From Epiperipatus broadwayi (Eukaryota; Onychophora; Udeonychophora; Euonychophora; Peripatidae), in the NCBI GenBank assembly GCA_028023455.1, contig JAQFVV010000050.1, positions 4,032,626-4,096,625 of the forward strand: a stretch of DNA of 64,000 bases, in the 5' to 3' direction. A model generated the notes under the pieces. That model saw nothing but the letters and a program-made list of their open reading frames with translations. It made no database searches and was not told the DNA's origin. This document shows positions 10,083 to 22,800 of the stretch, in pieces (position 1 is the stretch's first letter; every line of letters starts with the position of its first letter). The translations under genes were made by a program, and so were the position numbers.

Positions 10083-11690
10083 TCCAAAAAATACTCAACA
10101 ATGCAGTTTTTTTAGAATGCCTTTGAGATTACATTTATAATGGGAATGGGTTTTGCCTCTCCTATGCAAACCAATGTTGATATCACTATAAGGAAGTCTT
10201 GTATTGTTCATTTGTTTTTTATGTCCAATCCAATGAAGGTAGCATTTTACAATTGTAAGTATTTTTTTCCAAATCAAGATCATGTTGATTGGTCTCCTAT
10301 TTTATCATGGTTTTTTAAAAATTTTTGGAACATCCTTGAAGTTCTAATATCTTTAACGTACATCAGCAGGTTTCAAAAACGAAAATAGATGGCATTGCCC
10401 CGCATGGTATCTCGCACTGAGTCATAATATTGATTTAAGATTCTTTATTCCTTTTACTTTTCTCACTGGTTGAGAATGGGAGTACATATATGTATATTTG
10501 CTTAAAATTAGGAAAAAATGGATCATTTAAATAAATTACTTTGATTTTATTTATCTTTTTTTTTAAACGTTATTAATTGAAGTAAACTAAAAATCCAATT
10601 AATTTAAAGCCATTTTTTTTTTTATTATTGCATTTCTGAGGATTTTTCTAAATTATTGTGAAAGCACATTTTATTCATCTTTTTTAGAACATCATTAAAA
10701 ACTAATACTATCTTCGCTATTCATTTGCTCTATTTCAACTTCAAATTACCTTTAATCATGTTTTTATTATTCAGGCCGTCAAAAATCTTGTCAAACATGA
10801 GTTTTCTAAGAAACAAACCAGTTATTAAACATTTGCATCACTTCGACAGTCTGAACTATTGATCAAAAATTTAATTCTGTTTGGTTTTATTTTTCACTAC
10901 AATAAAACTGTATTTTCTATCATTATTATTTTATTACGTTTCTTAAAAGTTGAAGCAAAATAAAAGAAAAAAATGTAGATATATAAGACGAATTTTCTCT
11001 CTCTCCTACTCATTTTTTTGATGGTTTTTAAAAACGTGATAAAACACGTAATACGTAGACTGATTTTTATCTCAGCTCAGTCCATTGAAAACTTTGATTA
11101 AATAAATGACAGATGACAAAGGAATGAAAGAAAATGATACAGAAATATATTCTATATATATATCAGAATCTGTCCGCGCTTGCAGTTTAGAAAGAGAAAC
11201 ATAAGCTCGCTCCTGTGGTCATACTTCACCGAAAGTGATGTTCATTTCGATAGCGGAAAACAGAAAGATAGGTGAATTGTTAGTACTTGTAGCGTGCGTA
11301 AGCCTAAAGTAGAATTATAGATATTTAATAAAATACCTGTGTATTTCTGTATATATAATCATATATACGCAATGTATATTATTCATAGCATCTAATCACA
11401 TTCTTATTTTCAATCATCGCAAAACTAAACTCTAGAGTACTTTTTAACGATCTTTTTTGAGTTGGAATGATCAATATCTTATTTCCTATCGGCTGTAATA
11501 ATATATGACGAAGAAAAAATCATTTTACATCTTCACTGTCATTTGACTTTCAAGCGCTTGGACATTGGGATAAGAAAAGCTCAGGATTTATTTTCGAAAC
11601 TTTATAGTTTCATATTCATAGTACTGACGGTTGAGTATGATGATGGGTCAATATATAACATAGGTTTATTTAAATTTAGTCACATGTATG
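10083..11690. other. Non-coding stretch with one weak ORF
   Basis: The opposing open stretches 10095-10283 (-) and 10140-10388 (+) overlap and resemble nothing I know. The minus frame has a Cys/His cluster (HSHYKCNLKGILKKLHC) and could be a transposon fragment. At 11160-11310 is a GC-richer stretch without repeats. The rest is AT-rich with no feature. Confidence 0.3.
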
Positions 11691-11749
11691 CAGCGAATTA
11701 GATAACCTACGTTTTTGAGAGGGGGAAACAGTATTCCATTTTGTTTATG

Positions 11750-12110
11750 GAGCTGGACTTGTTGGCTATGAGCCATGTCACTCTAATCTTATGCCTGGCA
11801 TCGTTTTTCTTTATGTATGTAATGTTGGCTACTGTGGACTGAAATGTATAAGTCATAGCATTTTGGTGTTAGAGGAATATGGATTTATATTCTGGAATAC
11901 CCTTTGACCTTTTTTGTAAAATATTGATGTTCTGATAGGCTAGCAGCAGGTTGGCCCATGATTCACCATAGTAGATTATGTTGAATCCAGCTTGAGTGCA
12001 TGAACTCTTGTATACAGTGTGAAGCATTTATTCCACAGCGAATTTATCTTTTGAGTTGTTTATTAGTCTGTTTATTGAGGGCAGAGTGTGGAAGCTTAAT
12101 ATATAAAACA
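11750..12110 (-). pseudogene. LINE remnant (CR1/Jockey-like RT C-terminus)
   Basis: On the minus strand the frame reads INRLINNSKDKFAVE, then a stop, then YYGESWANLLLAYQNINILQ followed by KR. The pattern of a Tyr-Gly...Trp-Ala/Gly-Asn segment followed by I-x-x-LQKR occurs just after the reverse transcriptase domain of CR1/Jockey-type LINEs. It is a short, stop-containing fragment with no flanking RT motifs visible, so the assignment is tentative. It is distinct from the RTE family in the rest of the window. Confidence 0.35.
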
Positions 12111-12713
12111 TAAATTCTAGGCTCTTCGTATCACAGATTCCATTCACCTGAAAGTCAAAGTACAGTTGTCTAAGAAAAGTTTATGCTTCAGATATTTATA
12201 TCTTGACTATCATAACCACCACCTAAAAAAGATCCATCATAAGTTACTCCAATACCTCCAGTCCAATTTTATTACATATACTTATAATGTTTAATTATAT
12301 ATAAAGAAAGAAAAGAAGAGAGAAAATTCCCACATTAACATGAATTTTTGAAACACATAATTTTGCCCTAGTTTAGAAACCCAATGTCACGTAGTATCAG
12401 GAGAAAATAATAAACAAATAGTAAATAAATGTCACTTTTCTCCTGCAATCTAGACTAATAGACATATACACATATGAAATTATAATCAAATAAAAAAGGT
12501 AAATTTACTCAGTTATTATAACAACTTCACTAAATTCATTCTAAATTTAAACTATCAAAGTATAATAATCATTTAGTCATTTTGACAATTTTTTAAACAC
12601 ATACTTAACCATGATCTATAATTTATAGAAAATTTCATCACTAATAATAATAGGGGAATTAAATTCAAATACAGGTGAAAAGGGACTTCAGAAAAATACT
12701 GGTTGAGTACTAT

Positions 12714-13213
12714 NNNNNNNNNNNNNNNNNNNNNNNNNNNNNNNNNNNNNNNNNNNNNNNNNNNNNNNNNNNNNNNNNNNNNNNNNNNNNNNNNNNNNNN
12801 NNNNNNNNNNNNNNNNNNNNNNNNNNNNNNNNNNNNNNNNNNNNNNNNNNNNNNNNNNNNNNNNNNNNNNNNNNNNNNNNNNNNNNNNNNNNNNNNNNNN
12901 NNNNNNNNNNNNNNNNNNNNNNNNNNNNNNNNNNNNNNNNNNNNNNNNNNNNNNNNNNNNNNNNNNNNNNNNNNNNNNNNNNNNNNNNNNNNNNNNNNNN
13001 NNNNNNNNNNNNNNNNNNNNNNNNNNNNNNNNNNNNNNNNNNNNNNNNNNNNNNNNNNNNNNNNNNNNNNNNNNNNNNNNNNNNNNNNNNNNNNNNNNNN
13101 NNNNNNNNNNNNNNNNNNNNNNNNNNNNNNNNNNNNNNNNNNNNNNNNNNNNNNNNNNNNNNNNNNNNNNNNNNNNNNNNNNNNNNNNNNNNNNNNNNNN
13201 NNNNNNNNNNNNN
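12714..13213. other. Assembly gap (500 N)
   Basis: Exactly 500 unknown bases, a conventional placeholder length. Sequence resumes one base inside the LTR of the element that follows, so the gap hides the outer end of that LTR and any target duplication. Confidence 1.
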
Positions 13214-15809
13214 GTACCGGTCAAAACCCACCACCACCGCAAGTCAAATCGGATTCAAACTCAGGCGGTTCAAAACTGAATTCAAACCCAACTCAACAGC
13301 TCAGATAGCAGAAATCGACGGCACAGTGCCATGCGCCAAGAACTAGCTCAATGGTTGGTGAGGACTAGAGACTCCTGAGTAACACTAATATCTAAGAATT
13401 TATATACTTTGAACAATTTTATAAATTGAATCATATGTATGTTCGGGTTGCCAACACAGACAGCGAGTATTAACATTTAAATAATTATAAAAGAATGATG
13501 AACTGAGAAACCAAGTATGTTAGAAAATATTTAATAATAATAATAATTTGTTTTGTTCAATAAAATATAGATTGCATTAGTTACCTCTAGTCTTTAAAAT
13601 AATTTATAAATATAATAAGAGTGGCGGTCCTTATCATATGCCAACAAGTATTACACAACATGGGATTCTATGTCTATGCCCCCAACGAGAAATATAAAGG
13701 CAGATAAGGTATTCGTTAATGAAGGAAATGATTGCTCTGATTTGATTACGATGGAATGTGATATTTATTTTCACCTTCGAAAATCTATTCACGAAGAGCA
13801 AGATACGTATTTTAGGGCATAACTTTAATCTTTATTTGAAAACTTATTTAATTAAACATATTTGAGAATTGGTTCGACTTTAATTTAAATCACTTCATCA
13901 CGAATTACGAGCACGGAGCGGGTTTTACCGGGACAAAGATGCACGGTACTGACGAATTACAAGGCAGAGAGTAAAATTGAAAGATGATCGCTAGTCGATG
14001 ATCGAAGTCCTATGGCGGCTTGCATTTGGCAAGTCTTACGCCCTTTGACTAATGAATAGGAAAGGAAGTCCTGCCTCCCTCGAGAAATTTAAATAAGAGA
14101 ATATGATCACCGACCAGCCTAACAGAGCGGAAGATGGCCCTACGTCAGCAACGTTTGATGATGATGACTTGATAGTCATCGTTGAAAAATCAAACCCATG
14201 TAAAATGCTCTACGTGATGACTTGACCAATTAATTAAAGTCAAACGAACTTTTATCGAACTATTTTAAAACATTTATAAACTATATTAATTATGTCCTAA
14301 TATCGTGCCCTTCCTGAATATTGATATAAAATAACAAAAGCGGAATTAAAATACATTTAACCCTTTATCGACCCTTTTTGCAATAAAGACCTTTAAGATT
14401 ATATTTGCATAAATAAATATTAGTGGAACAAGAAAATCATTTAACATTATTTGAATACATATATATATACTTATAACGTAGATAGGAGCTGGGGACATAG
14501 GTGAAACATTGAGGTAAGAAAAAAAATAGTAAACATGTAATATTTTCCTTTGACTCGATGACTAATAGAACTTATAAATTTAGCTCTAATGGGCGAGAAT
14601 TACTATTTGAAATTAATGTTATATTATTTGCGTGAGGCAAATGGAATCAAAGGGCTCATCGAGTCGAAAGATTATTGGCATATAATTTTTAAATACGACA
14701 TTAATAAAGCACACTAACATATATATATTAAACGAACCGCCAGGTAAGAAAAGAAAAAGTTTAAAGACTAGAGATCTAAAGAATTACGCTATAGATTTAC
14801 AGTATCATTTTATAACTAAAAGGTGTTACAAAGATTTACATTAAAGAATAAAAGAGCTCTTAAAAAGAAGGAGTATAAAATAAAGTTCGAACTGGCCAGA
14901 AAGTTTAACGTTCATATTACCATTCCGTGCTTGTCCTTAAGTTACTCCTCCAAGTTGTTGAAACGTAGGCATCATTGGTTAACTACTGGAGTAGTATTTT
15001 AGTAGCTTTCATTATTTTAGCAGAATGATCGATCCGGAAAACGGTTCAGCAGCTCCAGTGAAGATTCCTCGGGACTTTAGGAACCGTAGCCAGATCCCTG
15101 ATGTTCTAGCCCTCTATCATGATGAAATACAATTTTTATACACACAGAGTTCACTGCACTACTCTACAACCAAAACTAGTTTTTTTTCTTTACTTTTCAG
15201 GGCTATATATCTACTGTTCACTGATGCCTCCGGCTAGCGCTCATTTTATTATCAATCTGGTTTTTTTTTATAATTAGTTGTTTTCCGAAACATTCCTTCG
15301 ATAAGGCTTTCAAACTAATTTTTGAATTCCTTTCCTAATTAGAAAATGAATTCTTAAAGTCTGAAATGATTTTAATTAAAAATTGAATTCTTATCTTTTT
15401 TTTATTAATAAACTTTACTGTTGTTTTTGAGAATTTGAAAGCCTTTGGAAGGAATGTAGCTTTTAATCGCAAAACTTTACAAATTATTTAAAAGTAAAAA
15501 AAAACAAGTATTCCCGACGCAATGAAACTTTCGAACAATTATATACATTTACTATTTACAAATATATATATACGCACAATCCACGCAATTTAATATATAT
15601 AAATTCATGAATATTTTATCATGAATTTATTTAGAGAATTGATCAAATTTAAACTAAACTAATTAATTTTACTACGTATTTGAAACAAATTATTCATTAT
15701 GGAAATTAGCGTGGACTGAACGTATAAAGCCCCATTGCATCGGAAATTTAAGGTTAGTATTAGGGTAAATAACATGAAGCTAGGATCGAACTCAGATCCG
15801 ACTGCTTCA
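13213..15809 (-). mobile_element. 3' LTR of minus-strand LTR retrotransposon
   Basis: About 2.6 kb and over 99% identical by eye to 18101-20694, differing by scattered single substitutions and a few short indels in T or TA runs. On the minus strand it starts TGAAGCAGTC (at 15809), and the expected end GTACA falls at the gap edge. The copies diverge abruptly after the shared terminus. An antisense open stretch of 70 codons (15025-15237) is in both LTRs and is not recognised. Confidence 0.85.
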
Positions 15810-15823
15810 TTTCTTTTCACTTC
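15810..15823 (-). other. Polypurine tract (PPT)
   Basis: Reads on the minus strand as a purine run containing GTGAAAAGAAA, directly followed by the TG that begins the 3' LTR. This is the position and composition expected of the plus-strand primer. Confidence 0.65.
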
Positions 15824-16082
15824 AAAAAAAAACAATGAAAAAAAAATGACTTTACTTACGCAGGATATAGTTGCATAAGTGTATAGACTCTGGGAGAACA
15901 GCATGAGAATGAATAATATAACCTGCCCAAGCTACAAAAATTATACATGTCTCACTATGATCAACTTTTTTGAATATTCCGCTTATAATAAGTTTAAAAA
16001 AATCGGTCCGTTTATCAAGTCTCATTTTCCTATGGTCATGTCAGTTGATCTTCTGTATATATATCTGTCTCTACAGTTTATC

Positions 16083-16706
16083 TTACTGTTTCCCTGGATC
16101 AGGTGGTACATATTGTTTTAACTGTCTGGCATTGTAATGGTCATAGTCCCGGTCTTCCCTGGTTGTCGTCAAGTTCCCATAGTCTATTGCTGTCATTAAT
16201 TCTATGGCCTTTTCTGCGACCGAATGCACAAACAACAATTCTTTAATATTATCTCGATGAGCGATGGGGTTCTCTCCTGGGTCATCTTTGAAAATTTGAA
16301 TCTATATCAAGGATCCAGGCATTGGCATCTGTAACTTCTTCATACTAAGTTGAGGACTCATCATCTGTCCCATTTCCACTTTTAGTTTCATTGGACTAGT
16401 GGTCTGAATATCTTTTTCTGTATCTATATCCGCTTCTTCCACTGCTTCATAACTGGACTCATCCTCACCACTGTTGTTTTCCTTGCTGTCCACAACTTCT
16501 TTTGGTGTGGCCTGATCATCTTCATTTTCTATTTTTGGGTCTTCAGAGGGATTTATTTCTTGCTGAAGCTTTACATTTTCTAGATTTGAGTTGGCTTGGA
16601 TGCCATGTGCTTCCTCGAGCCTTACCAGCCTTTCCATCATCATCATCAGTACCTTTCGATCTTCTCTCATTTCTCTGAGGATCGTTTGTAAAGTGTCTTT
16701 TCCCAT
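16083..16706 (-). CDS. Gag-position ORF with internal TAG
   Basis: I chose the start at 16706 (MGKDTLQ) rather than the upstream in-frame ATG at 16754, because the first 16 codons are AT-rich and hydrophobic whereas composition changes sharply at MGKD. Residues 1-134 run to a TAG at 16302-16304. Residues 5-35 form an amphipathic, probably coiled-coil helix (ILREMREDRKVLMMMMERLV), followed by a long Glu/Asp/Ser-rich acidic stretch. The same frame stays open for 72 more codons past the TAG to a TAA at 16083, with good coding character (HRDNIKELLFVHSVAEKAIE). No zinc knuckle is seen. Position within the LTR element suggests gag or a captured host fragment. The TAG may be a mutation or a readthrough site. 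Family not recognised. Confidence 0.5.
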
Positions 16707-18082
16707 TTTTGAAAATAAGAAAATAATGTAATAAACAATCAATATAATGAACAACGTGAATTCACTTAGAGTACTCTCTGTATGCTTAAAATATTTTTTT
16801 CTCTTTAGTAAATTTTAATGAGGTCTCTGACTACAGGTCCATTGTCCTAATCTTCACTAGCTGCTTCATATTATTTCCCCAATCTATGTAATCTGCCTTT
16901 TTTTAGTTTACCTACGTTTTCTTGGTTAGCTCTTTATTTTAACTGTTTGAGTGAGACATGTATTCAAAAATATAAAAAAAAACATTATTCACTTTCCCTT
17001 TGTTCAGCTGTTGTGTTCTCCCATGTCTGAAAAAAAAACTATACAGTGATATACAAATATTATGTATTAGCAGATACAACAAATCATTCTGTATTGAACA
17101 CACTTGGTTTTTTATTATGGCGATTGACCCACTACTGTGCTGACAATCAAATTTGCTGACAAATTTATTTATATGGGTGCCAGTGAGCAAAATGAAATCA
17201 ATAGGGCATGTGATATAACCCATTGACCCCCAAACCACATATGATTGACTTAACCTTTAATAAAACAATTGAATTGATGATGAGTAATATTGTTTAATAA
17301 CAGCTAACGCGTTCATGACCTGAGTTTAAATATAGGAGTTCACTACTTCATTTTTACTAAGCATGAGGCTTTAACACCAAAAAAAAATGTCAAAATTAAT
17401 ATTACAAGAACTTTTATTGGAGATATTATTCTAAATCTTGCTAGCATGAAAGCGTGCAAACCATTTAAGCATTTTGCCAACTGCATCTGGCTGCTTGGTG
17501 TACACAAAGGGTCTTCACCTGCTTTGAGGTTACTAAAAATACGGAGCGAACATTTAATATATATGCTAGCAAGCAATACTTTGAAATTAAGACTTTTATG
17601 ATATCATATTGGATATTTTTAATTATAACAACTGAGATAAACATAATTAATTTTGACACAGAAAACATTTCATTTATTTTTACCCCAATGCTTTGATCTA
17701 TGGACTCTTACAACTTTGCTAACGATATTTTTCCTATTGTCACGAACGCGTATAACACAAACGTATAATATATATATACTGATATAGTACACGTATAATT
17801 AATATCTATACATATGAATAATTATTTTAACTAACGAATCTTTTACTGAACGAACATTTAAAAAAATAATCTTGAAAACATTTTTATAAGAAAGAATTAG
17901 AAAATGATATTTTAATTTATTAAATCATTTCAGTATATATATAACACTTTTTTTTTTAAAAAAAATATCACTCTACAGAAACATTTACTTTATTGGGATT
18001 TCAATTAACTGAGTAACTAAAATCACAATTCTAATCTCCAGGGCATGTGTGGGGTTTATTAAGTCGAGCCACAACGATTGGG

Positions 18083-18100
18083 CAGCCAAAAACATAACCA
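18083..18100 (-). other. Primer binding site (PBS)
   Basis: On the minus strand the 5' LTR ends ...GGTACA and is followed immediately by TGGTTATGTTTTTGGC. TGG directly after the LTR is the expected complement of a tRNA 3' CCA. I cannot name the tRNA. Confidence 0.6.
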
Positions 18101-20694
18101 TGTACCGGTCAAAACCCACCACCACCGCAAGTCAAATCGGATTCAAACTCAGGCGGTTCAAAACTGAATTCAAACCCAACTCAACAGCTCAGATAGCAGA
18201 AATCGACGGCACAGTGCCATGCGCCAAGAACTAGCTCAATGGTTGGTGAGGACTAGAGACTCCTGAGTAACACTAATATCTAAGAATTTATATACTTTGA
18301 ACAATTTTATAAATTGAATCATATGTATGTTCGGGTTGCCAACACAGACAGCGAGTATTAACATTTAAATAATTATAAAAGAATGATGAACTGAGAAACC
18401 AAGTATGTCAGAAAATATTTAATAATAATAATAATTTGTTTTGTTCAATAAAATATAGATTGCATTAGTTACCTCTAGTCTTTAAAATAATTTATAAATA
18501 TAATAAGAGTGGCGGTCCTTATCATATGCCAACAAGTATTACACAACATGGGATTCTATGTCTATGCCCCCAACGAGAAATATAAAGGCAGATAAGGTAT
18601 TCATTAATGAAGGAAATGATTGCTCTGATTTGATTACGATGGAATGTGATATTTATTTTCACCTTCGAAAATCTATTCACGAAGAGCAAGATACGTATTT
18701 TAGGGCATAACTTTAATCTTTATTTGAAAACTTATTTAATTAAACATATTTGAGAATTGGTTCGACTTTAATTTAAATCACTTCATCACGAATTACGAGC
18801 ACGGAGCGGGTTTTACCGGGACAAAGATGCACGGTACTGACGAATTACAAGGCAGAGAGTAAAATTGAAAGATGATCGCTAGTCGATGATCGAAGTCCTA
18901 TGGCGGCTTGCATTTGGCAAGTCTTACGCCCTTTGACTAATGAATAGGAAAGGAAGTACTGCCTCCCTCGAGAAATTTAAATAAGAGAATATGATCACCG
19001 ACCAGCCTAACAGAGCGGAAGATGGCCCTACGTCAGCAACGTTTGATGATGATGACTTGATAGTCATCGTTGAAAAATCAAACCCATGTAAAATGCTCTA
19101 CGTGATGACTTGACCAATTAATTAAAGTCAAACGAACTTTTATCGAACTATTTTAAAACATTTATAAACTATATTAATTATGTCCTAATATCGTGCCCTT
19201 CCTGAATATTGATATAAAATAACAAAAGCGGAATTAAAATACATTTAACCCTTTATCGACCCTTTTTGCAATAAAGACCTTTAAGATTATATTTGCATAA
19301 ATAAATATTAGTGGAACAAGAAAATCATTTAACATTATTTGAATACATATATATATACTTATAACGTAGATAGGAGCTGGGGACATAGGTGAAACATTGA
19401 GGTAAGAAAAAAAATAGTAAACATGTAATATTTTCCTTTGACTCGATGACTAATAGAACTTATAAATTTAGCTCTAATGGGCGAGAATTACTATTTGAAA
19501 TTAATGTTATATTATTTGCGTGAGGCAAATGGAATCAAAGGGCTCATCGAGTCGAAAGATTATTGGCATATAATTTTTAAATACGACATTAATAAAGCAC
19601 ACTAACATATATATATTAAACGAACCGCCAGGTAAGAAAAGAAAAAGTTTAAAGACTAGAGATCTAAAGAATTACGCTATAGATTTACAGTAGCATTTTA
19701 TAACTAAAAGGTGTTACAAAGATTTACATTAAAGAATAAAAGAGCTCTTAAAAAGAAGGAGTATAAAATAAAGTTCGAACTGGCCAGAAAGTTTAACGTT
19801 CATATTACCATTCCGTGCTTGTCCTTAAGTTACTCCTCCAAGTTGTTGAAACGTAGGCATCATTGGTTAACTACTGGAGTAGTATTTTAGTAGCTTTCAT
19901 TATTTTAGCAGAATGATCGATCCGGAAAACGGTTCAGCAGCTCCAGTGAAGATTCCTCGGGACTTTAGGAACCGTAGCCAGATCCCTGATGTTCTAGCCC
20001 TCTATCATGATGAAATACAATTTTTATACACACAGAGTTCACTGCACTACTCTACAACCAAAACTAGTTTTTTTCTTTACTTTTCAGGGCTATATATCTA
20101 CTGTTCACTGATGCCTCCGGCTAGCGCTCATTTTATTATCAATCTGGTTTTTTTTTATAATTAGTTGTTTTCCGAAACATTCCTTCGATAAGGCTTTCAA
20201 ACTAATTTTTGAATTCCTTTCCTAATTAGAAAATGAATTCTTAAAGTCTGAAATGATTTTAATTAAAAATTGAATTCTTATCTTTTTTTTATTAATAAAC
20301 TTTACTGTTGTTTTTGAGAATTTGAAAGCCTTTGGAAGGAATGTAGCTTTTAATCGCAAAACTTTACAAATTATTTAAAAGTAAAAAAAAACAAGTATTC
20401 CTGATGCAATGAAACTTTCGAACAATTATATACATTTAATATTTACAAATATATATACACACAATCCACGCAATTTAATATATATAAATTCATGAATATT
20501 TTATCATGAATTTATTTAGAGAATTGATCAAATTTAAACTAAACTAATTAATTTTACTACGTATTTGAAACAAGTTATTCATTATGGAAATTAGCGTGGA
20601 CTGAACGTATAAAGCCCCATTGCATCGGAAATTTAAGGTTAGTATTAGGGTAAATAACATGAAGCTAGGATCGAACTCAGATCCGACTGCTTCA
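18101..20694 (-). mobile_element. 5' LTR of minus-strand LTR retrotransposon
   Basis: 2594 bp with canonical ends: TG at 20694 and CA at 18101-18102 on the minus strand. Nearly identical to 13213-15809. Flanking plus-strand sequence after 20694 begins TTATATT, and the matching duplication on the far side is hidden by the gap. The near identity suggests recent insertion or an assembly duplication. Confidence 0.85.
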
Positions 20695-20789
20695 TTATAT
20701 TAGCAGCCATTAGATAACTGACCATTCCAGGGTATTTACATGAAATTGAAGTCCTATATTTATTAATTATATAATAGTGTAATGAAAAA

Positions 20790-20908
20790 TTTGCAATGAT
20801 AAACAAGTTTGAACCAGGAACCAAAGATATACAATGATATATTAAATATGTACTGTAAATCTTGATTTAAATAAATATTTGGTAAAAGATGATTGGTTAA
20901 TAAAATTA
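20790..20908 (+). repeat. Dispersed repeat, copy 1
   Basis: Shares AGTTTGAACCAGGAACCAAA and AATATGTACTGTAAATCTTG with 26015-26150. Non-coding; family unknown. Confidence 0.7.
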
Positions 20909-20924
20909 AAATTAAAATAATTCA

Positions 20925-20964
<40 letters not shown>

Positions 20965-20982
20965 TGAATTATTTTAATTTGG

Positions 20983-21021
<39 letters not shown>

Positions 21022-21027
21022 CCAAAT
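20909..21027. repeat. (TA)n double hairpin
   Basis: 20909-20928 is exactly inverted at 20961-20980 around (TA)n. The next (TA)n is flanked by ATTTGGTTA (20977-20985) and TAACCAAAT (21019-21027). Same X-(TA)n-X'-Y-(TA)n-Y' plan as at 8891 and 54719. Confidence 0.85.
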
Positions 21028-21086
21028 GATGATCATTGTGATGATTTATAATATAAATACAAGTCCTCCCAAAAATATTTTATTTA

Positions 21087-21190
21087 CACAGAGGCAAAAC
21101 TCTCTATACAGTAGTGCCACTCAAGCCAGTGGAACTACTGTATGAAAGGTTTTGCCTCTGTGTGAACAACTTGTGTAAGCATCAAAAATG
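21087..21190 (+). mobile_element. R2 family repeat, fold-back fragment
   Basis: An inverted R2 piece (ACACAGAGGCAAAACTCTC...GCCACTC) joins a plus-strand piece (CTACTGTATGAAAGGTTTTG) and the R2 tail (GTAAGCATC, ATGGTGATCATGTGATATT). Hairpin arms are about 38 bp. Confidence 0.65.
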
Positions 21191-21208
21191 GTGATCATGT
21201 GATATTTA

Positions 21209-22800
21209 GTAATTTATTTGTTTTTTAGTTTTAATAAAATAAAAAAGTAAAACTCTTAGATGTCTTGACAACTTCTAACTAGAAAATATACTATTGAAAA
21301 ATTTATTAATGGCCGATCATCACCATTTACAAATTGTTACTGCCATCCCTGCATGTTTCCCAGTGCATTGAAAGAATTCTTAAGGTTGTGGATATTATTA
21401 GAATACTGGATGATAAAAGCAGTTAGACTAAACAAACAAACTCAAAGGATTAATAAAAATAATTAATTAACAATGAATATATAAAACTGTTGTATATGTA
21501 CTCACAACTATTAATACATGAACAAAATATTAAATATAATAATAATAAGTATTATTTTGAGTTTAAGGCCATATAATATTGATAATGCTAAGATCTTCTG
21601 AAATGAAATACTTAAACAGTTCCAAATTATGTTTTTCCTGCAAACCCTGTTCTTTAAATATATTTATGATTGTTTTCTTTAATTTTTCCACAGAGTGATA
21701 GTACTTCTCCTTGAGCATTATGGATGTTAGCAAGAAAATCCATCAGTATTGATGACATTAATTATAGTACAGTCTCATCATGTTTTGAATAGTTCTTATA
21801 GGACTATCCATTTCTTTTTTCAGAGCATTATTGAAGCACTGTCTGGTTTTGACAATCTTCAGCATTAATTTCTGGATCCAATTGCATTCTCTGTAGACAT
21901 TGGTTGGTATATTTTATCATTGACTAGCCACACAAAGCAGATAATCTTTGTCTAGGTAAAATCATTATACTAAATGTTATAACTAGAGTATTAAAAAATA
22001 TTTTAAAAAGTTAGAAAAAATACAGCTGAATTATGGTGGAAAACCCTTTTAATCAGCTGTTTCTCTTATCAGCATTGAATCACTACAACTCTGCTTCTTA
22101 AGTTGCATCTTCAAACAAACAAAAGTAGACTAGGCTGCCAGGACTGGACTGGAAAGAGATGCTAAACTCAACTGAAATGCTTTAATTGCTTGTTTTAAAC
22201 TTATTTATATCCTATCTAATATTGTTCAATAATGTTTTCCAAACAATGAATTCATCACCAGCTAATTACAAAATTTGGCTTGTATCCTTACAACAACGAG
22301 TGTTTTGGAAAACATTTTCTTTATACTTTTCACAACATGTTGTGGAAACAATTTTGCAGGTATCATATAATATGATACATAACTGAATGAAAGAAAAAAG
22401 GATTTTTTACTTAATCTTTCTTTATTTACCTTAGTCAACATAGGAAAACAGAAAAAAATCATTGTCAACTTTTCAATATAGCTTAATAATTTCACTTACT
22501 GGTATTAACTCATAATTTTAAATAACATCTTTAGTTTTGCCATTCAATTTACTATAAAAATGTGGAAGATTTTATTTAAGACTCATTGCAAAAAGAAAAA
22601 CTAAAATGGAGTTCAAAATGCTTTAGATTTTTATAAACTATGTAATTAAAATTCTTTAGCATAATGAAACAATTTACTTTCCTTCATTTACAGTGACATT
22701 TATTACTTATTCCTTTTCATATATTACAAAGTAACTATATAAAATATCTAACAATATAAACAAATGCATAAACTAACCTTTTTATAAATTTTTAGGCATT
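21209..22800. repeat. 1.6-kb duplicated block, copy 1
   Basis: Aligns along its whole length with 31573-33440 at an estimated 75-80% identity. Shared landmarks include ATTAATGG...CATCACCATTTACAAATT, CTTTAAATATATTTATG and CATAACT(G/A)AATGAAAGAAAAAA. This copy lacks the three insertions present in the other, so it shows their empty sites. No ORF survives in either copy. It could be an old transposon or a segmental duplication. Confidence 0.65.

Larger units (their letters stand above)
15810..18100 (-). mobile_element. Internal region of a pol-less LTR retrotransposon
   Basis: 2.29 kb lie between the two LTRs, bounded by a PBS-like site (18083-18100) and a PPT (15810-15823), both correctly placed for minus-strand orientation. 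Only one ORF pair in gag position is present (16083-16706). No protease, reverse transcriptase, RNase H or integrase motif is seen on either strand. The element is therefore non-autonomous, like LARD-type derivatives, although its long LTRs look recently copied. The segments 16755-18080 (leader) and 15824-16082 hold nothing else recognisable. Confidence 0.75.

Noticed and set aside
12675-13346. Long open stretches across the N block
   Set aside because: They exist only because N is read as any residue; no sequence supports them.
13213-20694. Treating the 2.6-kb direct repeats as a plain segmental duplication
   Set aside because: TG/CA termini with a PBS and PPT at the correct inner borders fit LTRs better, though an assembly artefact is not excluded.
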